Source of the DNA: Pseudomonadota bacterium
Lineage (GTDB): Bacteria; Desulfobacterota; Desulfovibrionia; Desulfovibrionales; Desulfovibrionaceae
Length of the DNA: 64,000 nucleotides
Direction of reading: 5' to 3'
Assembly: GCA_023411815.1 (NCBI GenBank)
Contig: JAEYOJ010000003.1
Span: 62,001-126,000 of the forward strand
Shown: piece by piece, positions 7,930 through 17,425 of the stretch
Layout of the letters: every line of letters begins with the position of its first letter
How positions within the stretch are numbered: position 1 is the stretch's first letter
Notes under the pieces: model-generated
Told to the model about the DNA's origin: nothing
Seen by the model: the letters and a program-made list of their open reading frames with translations, nothing else
The model's database searches: none
Translations under genes and position numbers: made by a program

Positions 7930-9213
7930 ATGTCCAAGAAAAAGAAGCCTATCCCCCGCCTGGTGGTCGCCGACGCCCAAGGCAACATATACGACCATCC
8001 CGACCTGACCATGCTCGTACGGCGCGGCAGCGAATTCGGACCGCCCAGGCCCGACGAGATCGTCTCCCTGCCGCCCGAGAGCAACCTGTTCATGCTCCCT
8101 GCCCGGCGGGCCGTGGGCCTCGACCCGGTAACGGGCGAAGTGCAGGTGCAGGAGGATTTCGCCGTGGCGGCCTTTGTCTGCCCCGGCTATACCCTGTCCG
8201 GCGTGGCCGCCTACATCACGGACAAGTGCGCGCCCCGGCTGCCTCTGTTCGCCTATGGCGCCGTCGGCTTCGAGAACGGCCGCTTCTGGGTCTGCGCCTC
8301 GCGCGTGGACGAGGACCAGCGGCAGGTCTTCAAGAATGTGCCCGCAGACAAGATCAAGCGCGGCGCCGAGACAATGCTCAAGCGCTACCCGGACAACCGG
8401 CTGGTGCGGCACCTGGCCACCTGTGCCCTGACCTATTGCTGCCCGGCGGCGCGCAACCTGGCCCTGGGCCGTTTCGAGTGCCCACTGCCCACTTCGCGCG
8501 GCTGCAACGCCCGCTGCATCGGCTGCATATCCCTGCAGGCCAAGGACTCCGGCTTCCCCTCCACCCAGAGCCGCATCGCCTTCACGCCTACCGCGGCCGA
8601 AATCGTGGAGATCATGCGCCACCATGCCGAACGCGAGCCCAAGCCCATATTCTCCTTCGGCCAGGGCTGCGAGGGCGAACCGCTCACGGAAGCCCCGCTC
8701 ATAGCCGAGGCCGTGGCCCTGTATCGGGCGGGCGGCGGCAAGGGCACGGTCAACGTGAACACCAACGCGAGCCTGCCGCAGACCATGGAGCCCCTGGCCA
8801 AGGCCGGCCTCAACTCCATCCGCGTCAGCCTCAACTCGGCACGCCCGGCGCTGTACGAGGCCTATTACCGGCCTGTGGGCTACGCCTTCGCGGACGTGGT
8901 GGAGACCATCGCCCAGGCCAAACGGAACGGCCTGTTCGTATCCCTGAACTTCTTGTTCTTCCCGGGCGTGAGCGACAGCGAAGGCGAGGTGGAGGCCCTG
9001 ACGGCCCTGGTCTCGGAACACAAGGTGGATTTCATCCAACTGCGCAACCTGAACCTTGACCCGGAACTGTACATGACCATCGCCGAGCCCTTTGCCCAGG
9101 GATCGGGCATGGGCCTGGCAAACTTCCGCAAGCGCCTCAAGGACGCCTGCCCCTGGCTGCGCTACGGCTACTTCAATCCGTATCTGGGCGCGGACGAGCC
9201 GGAGCAGGCCTAA
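7930..9213 (+). CDS. Radical SAM protein
   Basis: A 427-residue cytoplasmic enzyme with the radical SAM cluster motif CNARCIGC (C-x3-C-x2-C) inside TSRGCNARCIGCISL at about residues 192-206. Several extra cysteines precede it (CALTYCCP and FEC), which may support a second cluster or have a structural role. Glycine-rich SAM-binding elements (FGQGCEGEPL) and the ribose-contacting region VNVNTNAS follow, as in a standard SPASM-less core. Roughly 190 residues precede the core, which is unusual. The substrate is not evident. It lies just after rpsI but beyond a terminator, so it is probably transcribed separately. GGAGGAGCC precedes the ATG. Confidence 0.85.
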   Translation: MSKKKKPIPRLVVADAQGNIYDHPDLTMLVRRGSEFGPPRPDEIVSLPPESNLFMLPARRAVGLDPVTGEVQVQEDFAVAAFVCPGYTLSGVAAYITDKCAPRLPLFAYGAVGFENGRFWVCASRVDEDQRQVFKNVPADKIKRGAETMLKRYPDNRLVRHLATCALTYCCPAARNLALGRFECPLPTSRGCNARCIGCISLQAKDSGFPSTQSRIAFTPTAAEIVEIMRHHAEREPKPIFSFGQGCEGEPLTEAPLIAEAVALYRAGGGKGTVNVNTNASLPQTMEPLAKAGLNSIRVSLNSARPALYEAYYRPVGYAFADVVETIAQAKRNGLFVSLNFLFFPGVSDSEGEVEALTALVSEHKVDFIQLRNLNLDPELYMTIAEPFAQGSGMGLANFRKRLKDACPWLRYGYFNPYLGADEPEQA

Positions 9214-9254
9214 GAGCCCGTAGAAAAACGAGCTCGCGGGCCAGGATGACCTAC

Positions 9255-9356
9255 CGGGTGCGCTGCACCCGTCAAGTAAGGCAGATTACCCTGAGACTGG
9301 GAGAGGACGCCCCCCTCTCCCAGACCCACCCCCGCCAGGGAAATGATATCCCTGGC
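9255..9356 (+). repeat. Cluster of three hairpins after the radical SAM gene (repeat element and probable terminator)
   Basis: Three inverted repeats follow each other: CGGGTGC/GCACCCG (9255-9271), CTGGGAGAGG/CCTCTCCCAG (9297-9323) and CCAGGGA/TCCCTGG (9335-9355), the last followed by CCCCCGTTTCATTT. The string of C-rich palindromes resembles intergenic repeats I associate with Desulfovibrio genomes. The last hairpin may terminate the radical SAM transcript. No gene is evident in 9214-9475. Confidence 0.55.
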
Positions 9357-9475
9357 CCCCGTTTCATTTATGGTCGCCTTGAAGTGCTTCCGGAGAGACC
9401 CCGTGCGTTCAGACGGTCGCTGAGCTCTTCACGCAGCTGTGCTGAAGCACTGGACAGCGGCCTCTCCCGGCTGAA

Positions 9476-10219
9476 TCAAAATTGCCTGCGATACCAGTAG
9501 CGGTACAAAGGTACAAAACCCAGTGAGCAATACAGGGCCTGCGCCGGCTCGTTGTCGACGAGCGCCTGGAGCACCACTCGCTTCGCTCCATGTCTTGCGG
9601 CCCAGGCCAGCATGTACCGGCTCAAGAGCCTGCCGATCCCCCGGCGGCGCACATCCTCCCGCACCAGCAGATCGAAGATGGCGCACAACGGCTGGTCCAG
9701 CACGACCAGGCCGCAGGCCGCGAACCGGCCGTCATGCCGTGCGGCGGCATGCAGGCAAGGCAGATCGATGCGTGAGACGATGCGCCGATGCCGTCCGACA
9801 TCCTTCAGACCGGCCAGGCGGCCATGAACGGCCAGCCATTCATCCAGGTCCGGGGTTTCGGCCTCGTCCGCAGCCAATGCCGCTCCACAGTCTGAGAAAG
9901 GCTCCGGCAGGTCCAGGCCCAGTACGAGGCATGGGTCCGCCAGGGCGTAGCCGCGCTTCTCCAGCAATGCATCCAGCGGCCCGGCGTCCGGACTAAAGTC
10001 GTTGATCTTGAAGACCACGGGTAGAGCGCGCTCGGCATAGGCCGCCTCGCACTTCTGAACACTGCCTTCGAGATCCCGCTGAGGGCCTCCGAGCAGGACC
10101 ACGCTGTTGGAGCGCTTGGTGTAGCCCCCGGCGAAGCGCAGCCGCCAGGAACCCAGCGCCCGCTCTTCCAGCGCCGGCCAGGCGCGCAGGAAGAAACCTT
10201 CGATTGCCGCCGCATCCAT
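9476..10219 (-). CDS. GNAT-family N-acetyltransferase
   Basis: Predicted acetyl-CoA-dependent N-acetyltransferase, 247 residues. The C-terminal GNAT core contains the acetyl-CoA pyrophosphate loop RRRGIGRLL (consensus R/Q-x-x-G-x-G/A), followed by the helix with NEPAQALYCSLGF and the closing YRYWYRR. The N-terminal half with WRLRFAGGYTKRSNSV is typical of a larger GNAT subgroup of about 250 residues. The start at 10219 has GGAGAG six bases upstream. The open frame extends 55 codons further, but that would run through the purM terminator hairpin. It follows purM in the same direction. Substrate unknown. Confidence 0.85.
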   Translation of the reverse strand: MDAAAIEGFFLRAWPALEERALGSWRLRFAGGYTKRSNSVVLLGGPQRDLEGSVQKCEAAYAERALPVVFKINDFSPDAGPLDALLEKRGYALADPCLVLGLDLPEPFSDCGAALAADEAETPDLDEWLAVHGRLAGLKDVGRHRRIVSRIDLPCLHAAARHDGRFAACGLVVLDQPLCAIFDLLVREDVRRRGIGRLLSRYMLAWAARHGAKRVVLQALVDNEPAQALYCSLGFVPLYRYWYRRQF

Positions 10220-10242
10220 GACCGTCTCTCCGATCGGACAAG

Positions 10243-10277
10243 AAGAAAGGCCGTGAATACACTCCACGGCCTTTCTT
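10243..10277 (-). terminator. Terminator between purM and the GNAT gene
   Basis: A perfect 13-bp inverted repeat (AAGAAAGGCCGTG) with a 9-base loop, followed on the minus strand by CTTGTCCG. It lies 18 bases past the purM stop, and the T-rich arm supplies the U tract. Confidence 0.7.
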
Positions 10278-10295
10278 TGCGTTGTGTCCGACAGG

Positions 10296-11354
10296 TTACC
10301 TGGAAGCCGGGAAATTGATCTGCACCTGCTCCTCGTCACCCCTGCGCTGGCGGATAGTGCCGATCTCGAAGGCCTTGACGCCATGACCAGCCAGACGATC
10401 GATGACGTCGGCCTTGCTCTTCTGATCCACGACGAGCACGAAGCCGATGGAGCAGTTGAAAATCTGGAGCATCTCTGGCCAGGTCAGCTCGCCAGTGGCC
10501 TTGAGCCAGTCGAAAACCGGCAGCATGGGCCAGGAGCCGAACTCTATCTCGCAGGACACGCTATGGGGCAGGACGCGCGGGATGTTGTCGTAGAAGCCGC
10601 CGCCCGTGATGTGGGCCATGGCCTTGACCTGTACGGTGCGCATGAGGTTCAGCACGGGCTGCACGTAGATGGCCGTCGGCGTGAGCAGCACTTCGGCCAC
10701 GCTCTTGTCCGTACCCGGGAACCGGTCGTCGGGCTTGAGGCCCGACTTGTCGTAAACCTTGCGCACGAGGGAGTAGCCGTTGGAATGGATGCCGCTCGCG
10801 GCCAGGCCGATGATCGCGTCGCCCACGGCCACGCCAGCGCCCTCCACGATCTTGGAGTTGTCCACCAGCCCCACGCAGAAGCCGGACATGTCGTACTCGT
10901 CCTGGGCGTACAGGTCGGGCATTTCGGCCGTCTCGCCGCCCAGCAGGGCGCACCCCGCCTGCTTGCAGCCCTCGACCACGCCGGAGAGGATGACCTTGAG
11001 CCGCTCCACGTCCACCTTGCCGATGGCCAGGTAATCCAGGAAGAACAAAGGCCGCGCGCCCTGGACAAGAATGTCGTTGACACTCATGGCCACCAGGTCG
11101 ATACCAATGGTGTCGTAGCGGCCGAAGGCGACCGTCAGCAGGAGCTTGGTTCCCACACCATCGGTGGAAGCCACCAGGACGGGCTCCTCCATGGAGGACA
11201 GGTCGGGCTTGAAGAGCCCGCCGAAGCCGCCGATCTCGGTGACGACCCCTTTGGTGAATGTGGAGCCCACCATGGCCTTGATGCCGCGCACGAAATCGTT
11301 GGCGGCGTCTATATCGACCCCGGCGGCCTTGTATGCTGAGGAGCGATCGTTCAT
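10296..11354 (-). CDS. purM: Phosphoribosylformylglycinamidine cyclo-ligase (AIR synthetase)
   Basis: Fifth step of de novo purine synthesis, the ATP-dependent closure of FGAM to AIR. The 352 residues begin SSAYKAAGVDIDAAND and contain the conserved VASTDGVGTKLLLT, GIDLVAMSVNDILVQGA, GGETAEMPDLY, GLAASGIHSNGYSLVR and AHITGGGFYDNIPRVLP blocks of the PurM/PurL-type ATPase fold. Length is normal. The start at 11354 has GGAGA six bases upstream. A TTG four codons earlier overlaps that ribosome binding site and is rejected. It is divergent from a small secreted protein. Confidence 0.97.
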   Translation of the reverse strand: MNDRSSAYKAAGVDIDAANDFVRGIKAMVGSTFTKGVVTEIGGFGGLFKPDLSSMEEPVLVASTDGVGTKLLLTVAFGRYDTIGIDLVAMSVNDILVQGARPLFFLDYLAIGKVDVERLKVILSGVVEGCKQAGCALLGGETAEMPDLYAQDEYDMSGFCVGLVDNSKIVEGAGVAVGDAIIGLAASGIHSNGYSLVRKVYDKSGLKPDDRFPGTDKSVAEVLLTPTAIYVQPVLNLMRTVQVKAMAHITGGGFYDNIPRVLPHSVSCEIEFGSWPMLPVFDWLKATGELTWPEMLQIFNCSIGFVLVVDQKSKADVIDRLAGHGVKAFEIGTIRQRRGDEEQVQINFPASR

Positions 11355-11448
11355 ATTTGTCTCCAAGTTCGCGTGTGAGTGTATGGAATACTATTCGAAT
11401 GCATGCCTTCATAGGCCCTCTGTGAGGGAAATTCAAGGAGAGAGTGCC

Positions 11449-11772
11449 ATGCGGACCATCGCCTGCGCCCTTGTCCTGGCGGCCCTCCTGTTCGCCGCAG
11501 GACCGGCGGATGCAGCTCAGCTCGAGGCGGCCGATAGCACGAGTACGAACGGGGAAGCCAGCGGCCCATACATAACCACGGACCCGCAGACCGGTGACCG
11601 CATCCTGGGGGTGGCGCGCCCGGCCCGGAAGAGCCAGGATTCCGACTGCTACGGACCGGTCTACGTGGTCCCGGAAATCGACGTTCCGGCCCAACAACAA
11701 CCCGCCAAGCCGGTGCAGATATACCGGCCCGGCGACAAGATGCAGCCGGGCGTCTATCGCCCAGGCTCATAG
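11449..11772 (+). CDS. Small secreted protein of unknown function
   Basis: A 107-residue protein with a clear Sec signal peptide (MRTIACALVLAALLFAAG, cleavage expected near ADAA-Q). The mature part is about 84 residues, hydrophilic, proline-rich toward the end, with one cysteine and a repeated motif YRPG (QIYRPGDKM and VYRPGS). No family recognised. The ATG is preceded by AAGGAGAGAG. The next gene starts 28 bases on, so the two may share a transcript. Confidence 0.7.
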   Translation: MRTIACALVLAALLFAAGPADAAQLEAADSTSTNGEASGPYITTDPQTGDRILGVARPARKSQDSDCYGPVYVVPEIDVPAQQQPAKPVQIYRPGDKMQPGVYRPGS

Positions 11773-11800
11773 CGGGAGGGGCCGGCCAAAGGAGCCAGCC

Positions 11801-12883
11801 ATGATCGAAGCCCAGTTGTGGAAGCCCGCCTCGGACGGGAACGTGCGTTGCGAACTGTGCAACCAGTTCTGCCTTATCGAGCCGGGCGCGCGCGGCAAAT
11901 GCGGCGTGCGCGAAAATCATGACGGCCGGCTCATGTCCCTGTCGGCCGACAAGGTGGCGGCCATGAACCTCGATCCCATCGAGAAGAAGCCGCTCTATCA
12001 TTTCCTGCCCGGCACGACCTCCCTGTCCATCGGCACGCCTGGGTGCACCATGGCCTGCCAGTTCTGCCAGAACTATTCCCTATCCATGCCGCCCAAACAG
12101 GGCGACCCGGTGCGCGGCGAGCGCATCACCCCCGAGGCCATCGTGGAGACGGCCCTGCGCTACGAGGCCGCGAGCATTTCCTACACCTACTCCGAGCCGA
12201 CCATCTTCTTCGAGCTGGCCGAGCCCTGCGGCAAACTGGCCATCGAAAAAGGGCTGAAGAACGTGTGGGTCTCCAACGGCTACATGAGCGACAAGTGCCT
12301 GGAGCGCCTGCGCGACATCGTTCATGCCGCAAACATCGACCTGAAGTCCTTCAACGACGATTTCTACCGCAACATCTGCGACGCCCGGCTCAAGCCAGTG
12401 CTCAAGAACATCGTGTCCATCAAGAAGATGGGTTGGTGGCTGGAACTGACCACCCTGCTCATTCCCGGCATGAACGACGGCGAGGAGGAACTGCGGGCCA
12501 TGGCCGCCTACATCCGCGACGACGTGGGCGCGGACACTCCCTGGCACATCTCGCGCTTCCATCCGACCTACAGGCTCACGACCAAGCCCGTCACGCCTGT
12601 CGAACGCCTCGAACTGGCCTGGGAAATCGGCAAGGAGGCCGGGCTTCAGTTCGTCTACGTGGGCAATGTGCCCGGCCATGTCTCGGACCACACGACCTGC
12701 CCGGAATGCGGCTGCCTATGTCTGGACCGCAGCGGCTTCTCGGTCACGCGCAATGCGATCAAGGATGACAAGTGTCCCCAGTGCGGGCTGGAGATTCCCG
12801 GCGTGTGGCACTCGCAGGAGAGAGGCCCAGGCAGAGCGCCCAAAGGCCGCGCATCCGAATCGGCGCGCCGCCCGTCGGCATAG
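11801..12883 (+). CDS. amrS: AmrS-type radical SAM enzyme (AmmeMemoRadiSam system; PflA-related)
   Basis: A 360-residue radical SAM protein related to pyruvate formate-lyase activases. The N-terminal CELCNQFC followed by CGVRENHDG is the family's extra cysteine region. The SAM cluster motif is CTMACQFC within IGTPGCTMACQFCQNYSLS (about residues 75-93), and a C-terminal CPECGC with a later CPQCG makes a zinc-ribbon-like tail. This layout fits the AmrS subfamily, usually associated with AMMECR1 and Memo proteins, neither of which is in the window. Function remains unknown. The start has AAAGGAG upstream. Confidence 0.85.
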   Translation: MIEAQLWKPASDGNVRCELCNQFCLIEPGARGKCGVRENHDGRLMSLSADKVAAMNLDPIEKKPLYHFLPGTTSLSIGTPGCTMACQFCQNYSLSMPPKQGDPVRGERITPEAIVETALRYEAASISYTYSEPTIFFELAEPCGKLAIEKGLKNVWVSNGYMSDKCLERLRDIVHAANIDLKSFNDDFYRNICDARLKPVLKNIVSIKKMGWWLELTTLLIPGMNDGEEELRAMAAYIRDDVGADTPWHISRFHPTYRLTTKPVTPVERLELAWEIGKEAGLQFVYVGNVPGHVSDHTTCPECGCLCLDRSGFSVTRNAIKDDKCPQCGLEIPGVWHSQERGPGRAPKGRASESARRPSA

Positions 12884-12938
12884 CTGGATTCAAGCTCGCC
12901 GGGGAACAAAACCGCCAAGCCGAAAGGCAGAGTCGCCT

Positions 12939-12972
12939 CTCAGCCGTCCAGCCACCCGGCTGGACGGCTGAG
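12939..12972 (+). terminator. Strong hairpin after amrS
   Basis: A perfect 15-bp inverted repeat (CTCAGCCGTCCAGCC) with a 4-base loop, 55 bases after the amrS stop. There is no T tract, so it may be a processed or Rho-assisted 3' end rather than an intrinsic terminator. Confidence 0.5.
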
Positions 12973-13069
12973 GAATGACGATCATGCGGCGTTTTTCATC
13001 CATGCAGAGGCATGCCCGCCTCTTGCCAGCCCAAAGGCTTTGGCGTAAACAAGCACTCCCTTAGGGAAT

Positions 13070-13146
13070 CGGGGCGTGGCGCAGTCTGGTAGCGCGCCTG
13101 CTTTGGGAGCAGGATGCCGGGAGTTCAAATCTCTCCGCCCCGACCA
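13070..13146 (+). tRNA. tRNA-Pro (anticodon TGG)
   Basis: A 77-nt cloverleaf. The acceptor stem is CGGGGCG with CGCCCCG, followed by discriminator A and an encoded CCA (13144-13146). The D-arm is GCGCAGTCTGGTAGCGC, the anticodon stem CCTGC/GCAGG encloses the loop TTTGGGA with TGG at 13104-13106, and the T-arm contains GTTCAAATC. All stems pair. Confidence 0.97.
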
Positions 13147-13159
13147 GTCCAGACAATTG

Positions 13160-13190
13160 GGCTTTCTCCCCAGCGGAGGAAGCCTTTTTT
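13160..13190 (+). terminator. Terminator after tRNA-Pro
   Basis: A 10-bp stem (GGCTTTCTCC with GGAGGAAGCC, one G-T pair), a 5-base loop, then TTTTTT. Confidence 0.8.
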
Positions 13191-13305
13191 ATGGCCCACC
13201 GAGTATCTCTACCCGGCTGTCCTGGATTTCAGGCCTTCGAACCACGTTTCTATTGTGCCAACCAGGCAAGCCGGTATTCGCAGGCCTCCGCCGGCCAAGC
13301 CGGCC

Positions 13306-16122
13306 TCAGAGCCCGATCCGCGCCAGCGCCCTGTCCAGGTCCCCCAGGGTAATCGGCTTGGCCAGATAATCGGTCATCCCCGCAGCCAAGAAGCGCTCCC
13401 GATCCCCTTCCAAGGCATAGGCGGTCAGGGCGATGATCGGGATACCCGGGTCAGCGCCAGCGACCTCGCCCGCCCGAATCCGCCGGGTCGCCTCTTCTCC
13501 CCCCATTTCGGGCATGCGCACGTCCATGAGCACGAGGTCAAACGGCTCGCGGGATAGCGCCTCCAGAGCTTCCCGGCCGTTTTCGACAACTCTGACCCTA
13601 TGGCCGCGACCCTCCAGAAGCTCCTGAGCCACAAGCTGATTGATCGGATTGTCCTCGGCCACAAGGATGCGCAGGGTACGCGCCGCCGTGGACTTTGCCT
13701 TGACGGCAATCTCCGCCTGCGGCCGATCTGCGTCCGCCTGGTCGAGTCGGATCGTGAATGTGAAGAGCGAGCCTTGCCCCGGTGTGCTCCGCACGCTTAT
13801 CGTGCCGCCCATGAGCTCCACGAGCAGCTTGCTGATGGTCAATCCAAGGCCTGTTCCGCCGTATTTGGTCTGCGTTTCGAGGTTGGCCTGGCTAAAGCTC
13901 TCGAAGATGTCCTCCAGCCGATCCTCGGGGATGCCGATGCCCGTGTCGCTCACGGTGAAATGCAGACAAATTCTCCCTCCAGCCCTTTGCGGCACTGTCT
14001 CCACGTTGACCAGTATGCGCCCCTCGTGGGTAAACTTCACGGCGTTGCCCACCAGGTTCATGAGCACCTGCCGCAGGCGCACCTCATCGCCCATGAGGCG
14101 CTCGGGCACATCGGATTCGACGTAGTGGCTCATGGCCACCCCCTTGCGGCGGGCGGCGAGAGAAAACGCCCCGACCACATCCTCCACGACCTGCCGCAGC
14201 GACAAAGGGCGGGACCTCAGCTCCACCTTGCCGGACTCGATCTTCGAGAAATCGAGTATGTCGTTGATGATGTCGAGCAGGTGGTACGCCGACTTCTGGG
14301 CCAGTTCCAGGCTGCTGCGGTCCGGACATGCGGGATCCTTCAAGAGCGCCAGTTCGATCATGCCTATTATGCCGTTCATGGGCGTTCTGATCTCATGGCT
14401 CATGTTGGCCAGGAACTCGCTCTTGGCTCTATTCGCCTCATCAGCCTCCTGTTTGGCCTGGCGCAGAGCTTCCTGTGTGCGCACGGCCGACGTGACGTCT
14501 TCACTGAAGATGATTATGCCGCCGATGACCTCCGGGGCCGTATACCAGGGACGCGTTTCCCAGCGAATCCATTGCACCGAACCGTCCGCCCGCTCAAAGC
14601 GATCGGCCTCGGCGCCTTCCACCGCGCCGGCTAGACTCCTGCGGTGCACCTGTTTCCAATGCTCGGGCAGTTCGGGGAAGGTTTCGTAGTGGCTGCGGCC
14701 ACGCAGATTCTCCCTGGCGAGCTTGAAATCGTTCAGCCACCTCTGGCTTGCTTCAATATAGCGCATCTGCGTGTCGAACATGGCGATGGCCACCGGAGCG
14801 TTTTCCACGAACAGACGTAATTGTCCCTCGCTCCTGCGCAGGGCCTCTTCGGCTTGCCTAATGTCGCTGATATCCCGGAAAACCACGATGCCGCCTATGA
14901 TGTTTCCTTGTCTGTCGCGGATGGGGCCGGCATTGACGTGCATGGGCAGCCGTTTGCCGTTCTTATCCTCCATGTAGAAACTGTCGCCCACCACGACCCG
15001 GCTTTCGCGGACGGCCTTGGTAAGCGGCAGATCCCGCGCGTCCAGGGGCGTCTGGCGATCTGAGTCGAATATCTTCCAGCGCTCGGAATGCAACATGTCG
15101 GGGATGTCGAGCAGTTCCGCCTGCTCGCCGCCGGAAAACTCCAGGGCGTAGCGGCTGGCCATGCGGATGTGAACATCCGGGGCGTCGGCAATGACCAGGC
15201 CCTCTGGCAGGTACTCCATGATCGCCTCCAGCGTACGCCGCCCTTCCTCGGCTTCGGCCGCTCGCTTTTCGGCCTCGTTTCTGGCTTGCTGGAGTTCGGC
15301 CTCGCGCTTCTGGATGCGCCTGGCGGCATTGCAGAAATGGCTCGCAAGCCTGCCGATCTCGTCACGCGCCGGAATTGGCTCCTCAAGGGCGACTCCTCTC
15401 TCAAGCCTGCCGGCGCTCGCCTCCAAGCCGCGCAGCCGCCGCGTGAGCCCACGGGTGAACAGAAACATGCCCAAGGCTCCACCCCCCAGGCCCAGAATCA
15501 GGACAATCAGGCTGAACGGACGCTCCCACTGGTGGATCCGCTTCAGGCGCAGGCTGCGCAAGGTAAGCAGGGCCTGCTCCTCGCTACGCATGGCCTCGAT
15601 CTGTCCGGTAACAGCGGCCATTGCCAGACTGCCCTTTTCCACGAGTTCCCGCAGCCGCAAGCGCTCGGGGCGCTCCTCGAGCAAGGCCAGCAGCCTGAGC
15701 CGCTCGGCCACCAGAGGCTTGAGTTCTGCCGCATATCGGAGCTGAACCGGGTTATCGCTCACCAGCATCTGGATGTCGCGCAAATGCAGGTCCATCATGC
15801 GTTTGATGTGCCGGTAGGTCTGCATGTGCTGCGGATCGCCACTCAGGGCGAAGGCTCGCAGGTCGCTCTCGGCCCGCAGAAGCTCGGTCTCGATAAGGGC
15901 TATGCTGGACAGCACGTCATTCGTATGCGCCACCAGCCTGAAAGCCTCGGTTTCCCGAATTTGAGACGCATGGAAGAGCCAAAGGGCGAGAACCATGGCC
16001 AGAAGCGGCAGGAGCAGCACGACATAACCCTTCCTACGCAGGGACCAGTTGGACCACCTGGGCAAGCCGAGACGGGCTCTGCCCGGTGGCGTGGCTGCGA
16101 AGGAAACATCTTTCTCGGCCAT
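13306..16122 (-). CDS. Hybrid sensor histidine kinase (CHASE3-like, HAMP, two PAS, HisKA, ATPase, receiver)
   Basis: Membrane-bound hybrid kinase of 938 residues. Order: first membrane segment (about 32-50), a helical periplasmic domain resembling CHASE3 (about 55-195), second membrane segment (203-222), HAMP (to about 275), coiled coil, PAS (about 298-425, with a PAC tail), PAS (430-550), HisKA with His576 in FLANMSHEIRTP, HATPase_c with N693 and the G1/G2 boxes DTGIGIP and GGTGLGLTI, then a C-terminal receiver with Asp867 in LMDVRMP and Lys922. It is therefore complete for an internal phosphorelay step. GGAGAA precedes the ATG. No cognate Hpt or regulator is adjacent. Confidence 0.93.
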   Translation of the reverse strand: MAEKDVSFAATPPGRARLGLPRWSNWSLRRKGYVVLLLPLLAMVLALWLFHASQIRETEAFRLVAHTNDVLSSIALIETELLRAESDLRAFALSGDPQHMQTYRHIKRMMDLHLRDIQMLVSDNPVQLRYAAELKPLVAERLRLLALLEERPERLRLRELVEKGSLAMAAVTGQIEAMRSEEQALLTLRSLRLKRIHQWERPFSLIVLILGLGGGALGMFLFTRGLTRRLRGLEASAGRLERGVALEEPIPARDEIGRLASHFCNAARRIQKREAELQQARNEAEKRAAEAEEGRRTLEAIMEYLPEGLVIADAPDVHIRMASRYALEFSGGEQAELLDIPDMLHSERWKIFDSDRQTPLDARDLPLTKAVRESRVVVGDSFYMEDKNGKRLPMHVNAGPIRDRQGNIIGGIVVFRDISDIRQAEEALRRSEGQLRLFVENAPVAIAMFDTQMRYIEASQRWLNDFKLARENLRGRSHYETFPELPEHWKQVHRRSLAGAVEGAEADRFERADGSVQWIRWETRPWYTAPEVIGGIIIFSEDVTSAVRTQEALRQAKQEADEANRAKSEFLANMSHEIRTPMNGIIGMIELALLKDPACPDRSSLELAQKSAYHLLDIINDILDFSKIESGKVELRSRPLSLRQVVEDVVGAFSLAARRKGVAMSHYVESDVPERLMGDEVRLRQVLMNLVGNAVKFTHEGRILVNVETVPQRAGGRICLHFTVSDTGIGIPEDRLEDIFESFSQANLETQTKYGGTGLGLTISKLLVELMGGTISVRSTPGQGSLFTFTIRLDQADADRPQAEIAVKAKSTAARTLRILVAEDNPINQLVAQELLEGRGHRVRVVENGREALEALSREPFDLVLMDVRMPEMGGEEATRRIRAGEVAGADPGIPIIALTAYALEGDRERFLAAGMTDYLAKPITLGDLDRALARIGL

Positions 16123-16923
16123 ACTTCTCCAATCTGAGTTGGACTTATTGTAAGACTAGTTTCCGGAAATATGAAGCGGACGTCATCATCATGCAGGGTT
16201 CCGCCACCAAGCCAAGTCAAGAGGCTAACTCAATATACTCTTTACATGATTCAGCTATTATGCATTATGAAACTTGGCCAGCTTCAGTCGGAAATAGCCT
16301 TTCAGCTTGAATTCCCCCACGATTCAAACAGACTCGGACAGGCATCATGATTCGCTCTTGATGATGAATGTCCAACAGCAAAAGCTGTAACAGATCACGC
16401 TCGCCTATTCGGCCGCACAAACAACCCGCGACAGCGGCTTTGAGCAAAAAGGAAATTACTTTTATTTATCTTTAGTACGCTGTTGTTCAACTTATCAGAC
16501 GGCAAGGATTGGCATCCTAAGTCCATGAGAGCCTTTATGTAAAAACATGCCATGCCATTTCCAGTATATAATAATATCAGTCATTGCACTCTATCCTGCA
16601 TGCAATTATTGGCTTACCTCTTTGCGACAAGAGCCATGACGCCCAGTTAGTAGTTTTATTCAACCTAGCTGAAAGGACAATTTCACTCAATGCAAACGGA
16701 CATGTATTCTGATACAATGCATGCCAGCCTTCATCCGTTGCGTTATCCGCCAGACGTCCTGGATGTTGTTAACCCTACCATTTAAGTTTGGAATGAAACT
16801 CTTGGCTTACCTGCTGAATCGGTGCTAATGGCAACTACTTCGCTTGGCTCAAGGCAGCCACGACGAAATTTTCCCATGCGAACCGAGCTGCCCACCAGGG
16901 CATAACCGAGCAGGAGGTCGATC
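16123..16923. other. AT-rich intergenic region
   Basis: About 800 bases noticeably richer in A+T than the flanking genes. Open frames are short, without ribosome binding sites or domains. The 10-mer TGGCTTACCT occurs twice (near 16612 and 16804). I see no tRNA, terminator or mobile-element ends. It may be decayed or acquired DNA. Confidence 0.5.
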
Positions 16924-17292
16924 ATGATCAAGATAGCTGTTCCTTCCCGTGGCGGGCTGGTCGATGAGCACTTTGGCCACTGCGAGGCCTTCACCATCTT
17001 CAGCGTGAACAACGGCCAGGAAATCATCGGCGAGGAAAGACTGACCCCTCCTCCGGGCTGCGGCTGCAAGTCGAACATCATCCCGGTGCTGGTCCAAATG
17101 GGCGTCACGGTTCTCGTGGCCGGCAACATGGGCGAAGGAGCAGTCGTCCGGCTTCAGCAGAGCGGCATACAGGTCGTGCGCGGAGCTTCCGGGCCTGTAC
17201 GCGATGCGGTACAAGCCTTCCTTGGCGGGCAGCTTCAGGACCGTCAGGAAGTCTGCCTTGAGCACGGCCATCATAGCTGCCACGGCGAGTAG
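16924..17292 (+). CDS. NifX/NafY-type dinitrogenase iron-molybdenum cofactor-binding family protein
   Basis: A 122-residue soluble protein of the FeMo-co-binding family (RNase H-like fold). The N-terminus MIKIAVPSRGGLVDEHFGHCEAF has the family's D-x-HFGHC-x-x-F motif, and the core ends with GVTVLVAGNMGEGA and GIQVVRG. Standalone members in sulfate reducers are usually not nitrogenase proteins and may handle iron-sulfur or molybdenum species; no nif gene is nearby. The cysteine-rich PGCGCKS loop and the His/Cys-rich C-terminus (CLEHGHHSCHGE) add possible metal ligands. AGGAGG precedes the ATG. Confidence 0.88.
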   Translation: MIKIAVPSRGGLVDEHFGHCEAFTIFSVNNGQEIIGEERLTPPPGCGCKSNIIPVLVQMGVTVLVAGNMGEGAVVRLQQSGIQVVRGASGPVRDAVQAFLGGQLQDRQEVCLEHGHHSCHGE

Positions 17293-17425
17293 CCGAAGGC
17301 GACGGGCATCCAGGCTCCGGAGCCGAGAGCCTTCCGAAAGGCGGCTGCAGGCCGCGTCCGCATAGTCTGTTCATCTGGGCGGGACGCTCCCGCAAAGCGG
17401 ATCGTTTCCCTGAGCCAAGGACAGC

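Noticed and set aside
13070..13305. tRNA-Pro 3' end as an integration site
   Set aside because: No integrase, no duplicated tRNA end and no foreign gene block follows; the next gene is a normal-composition kinase.
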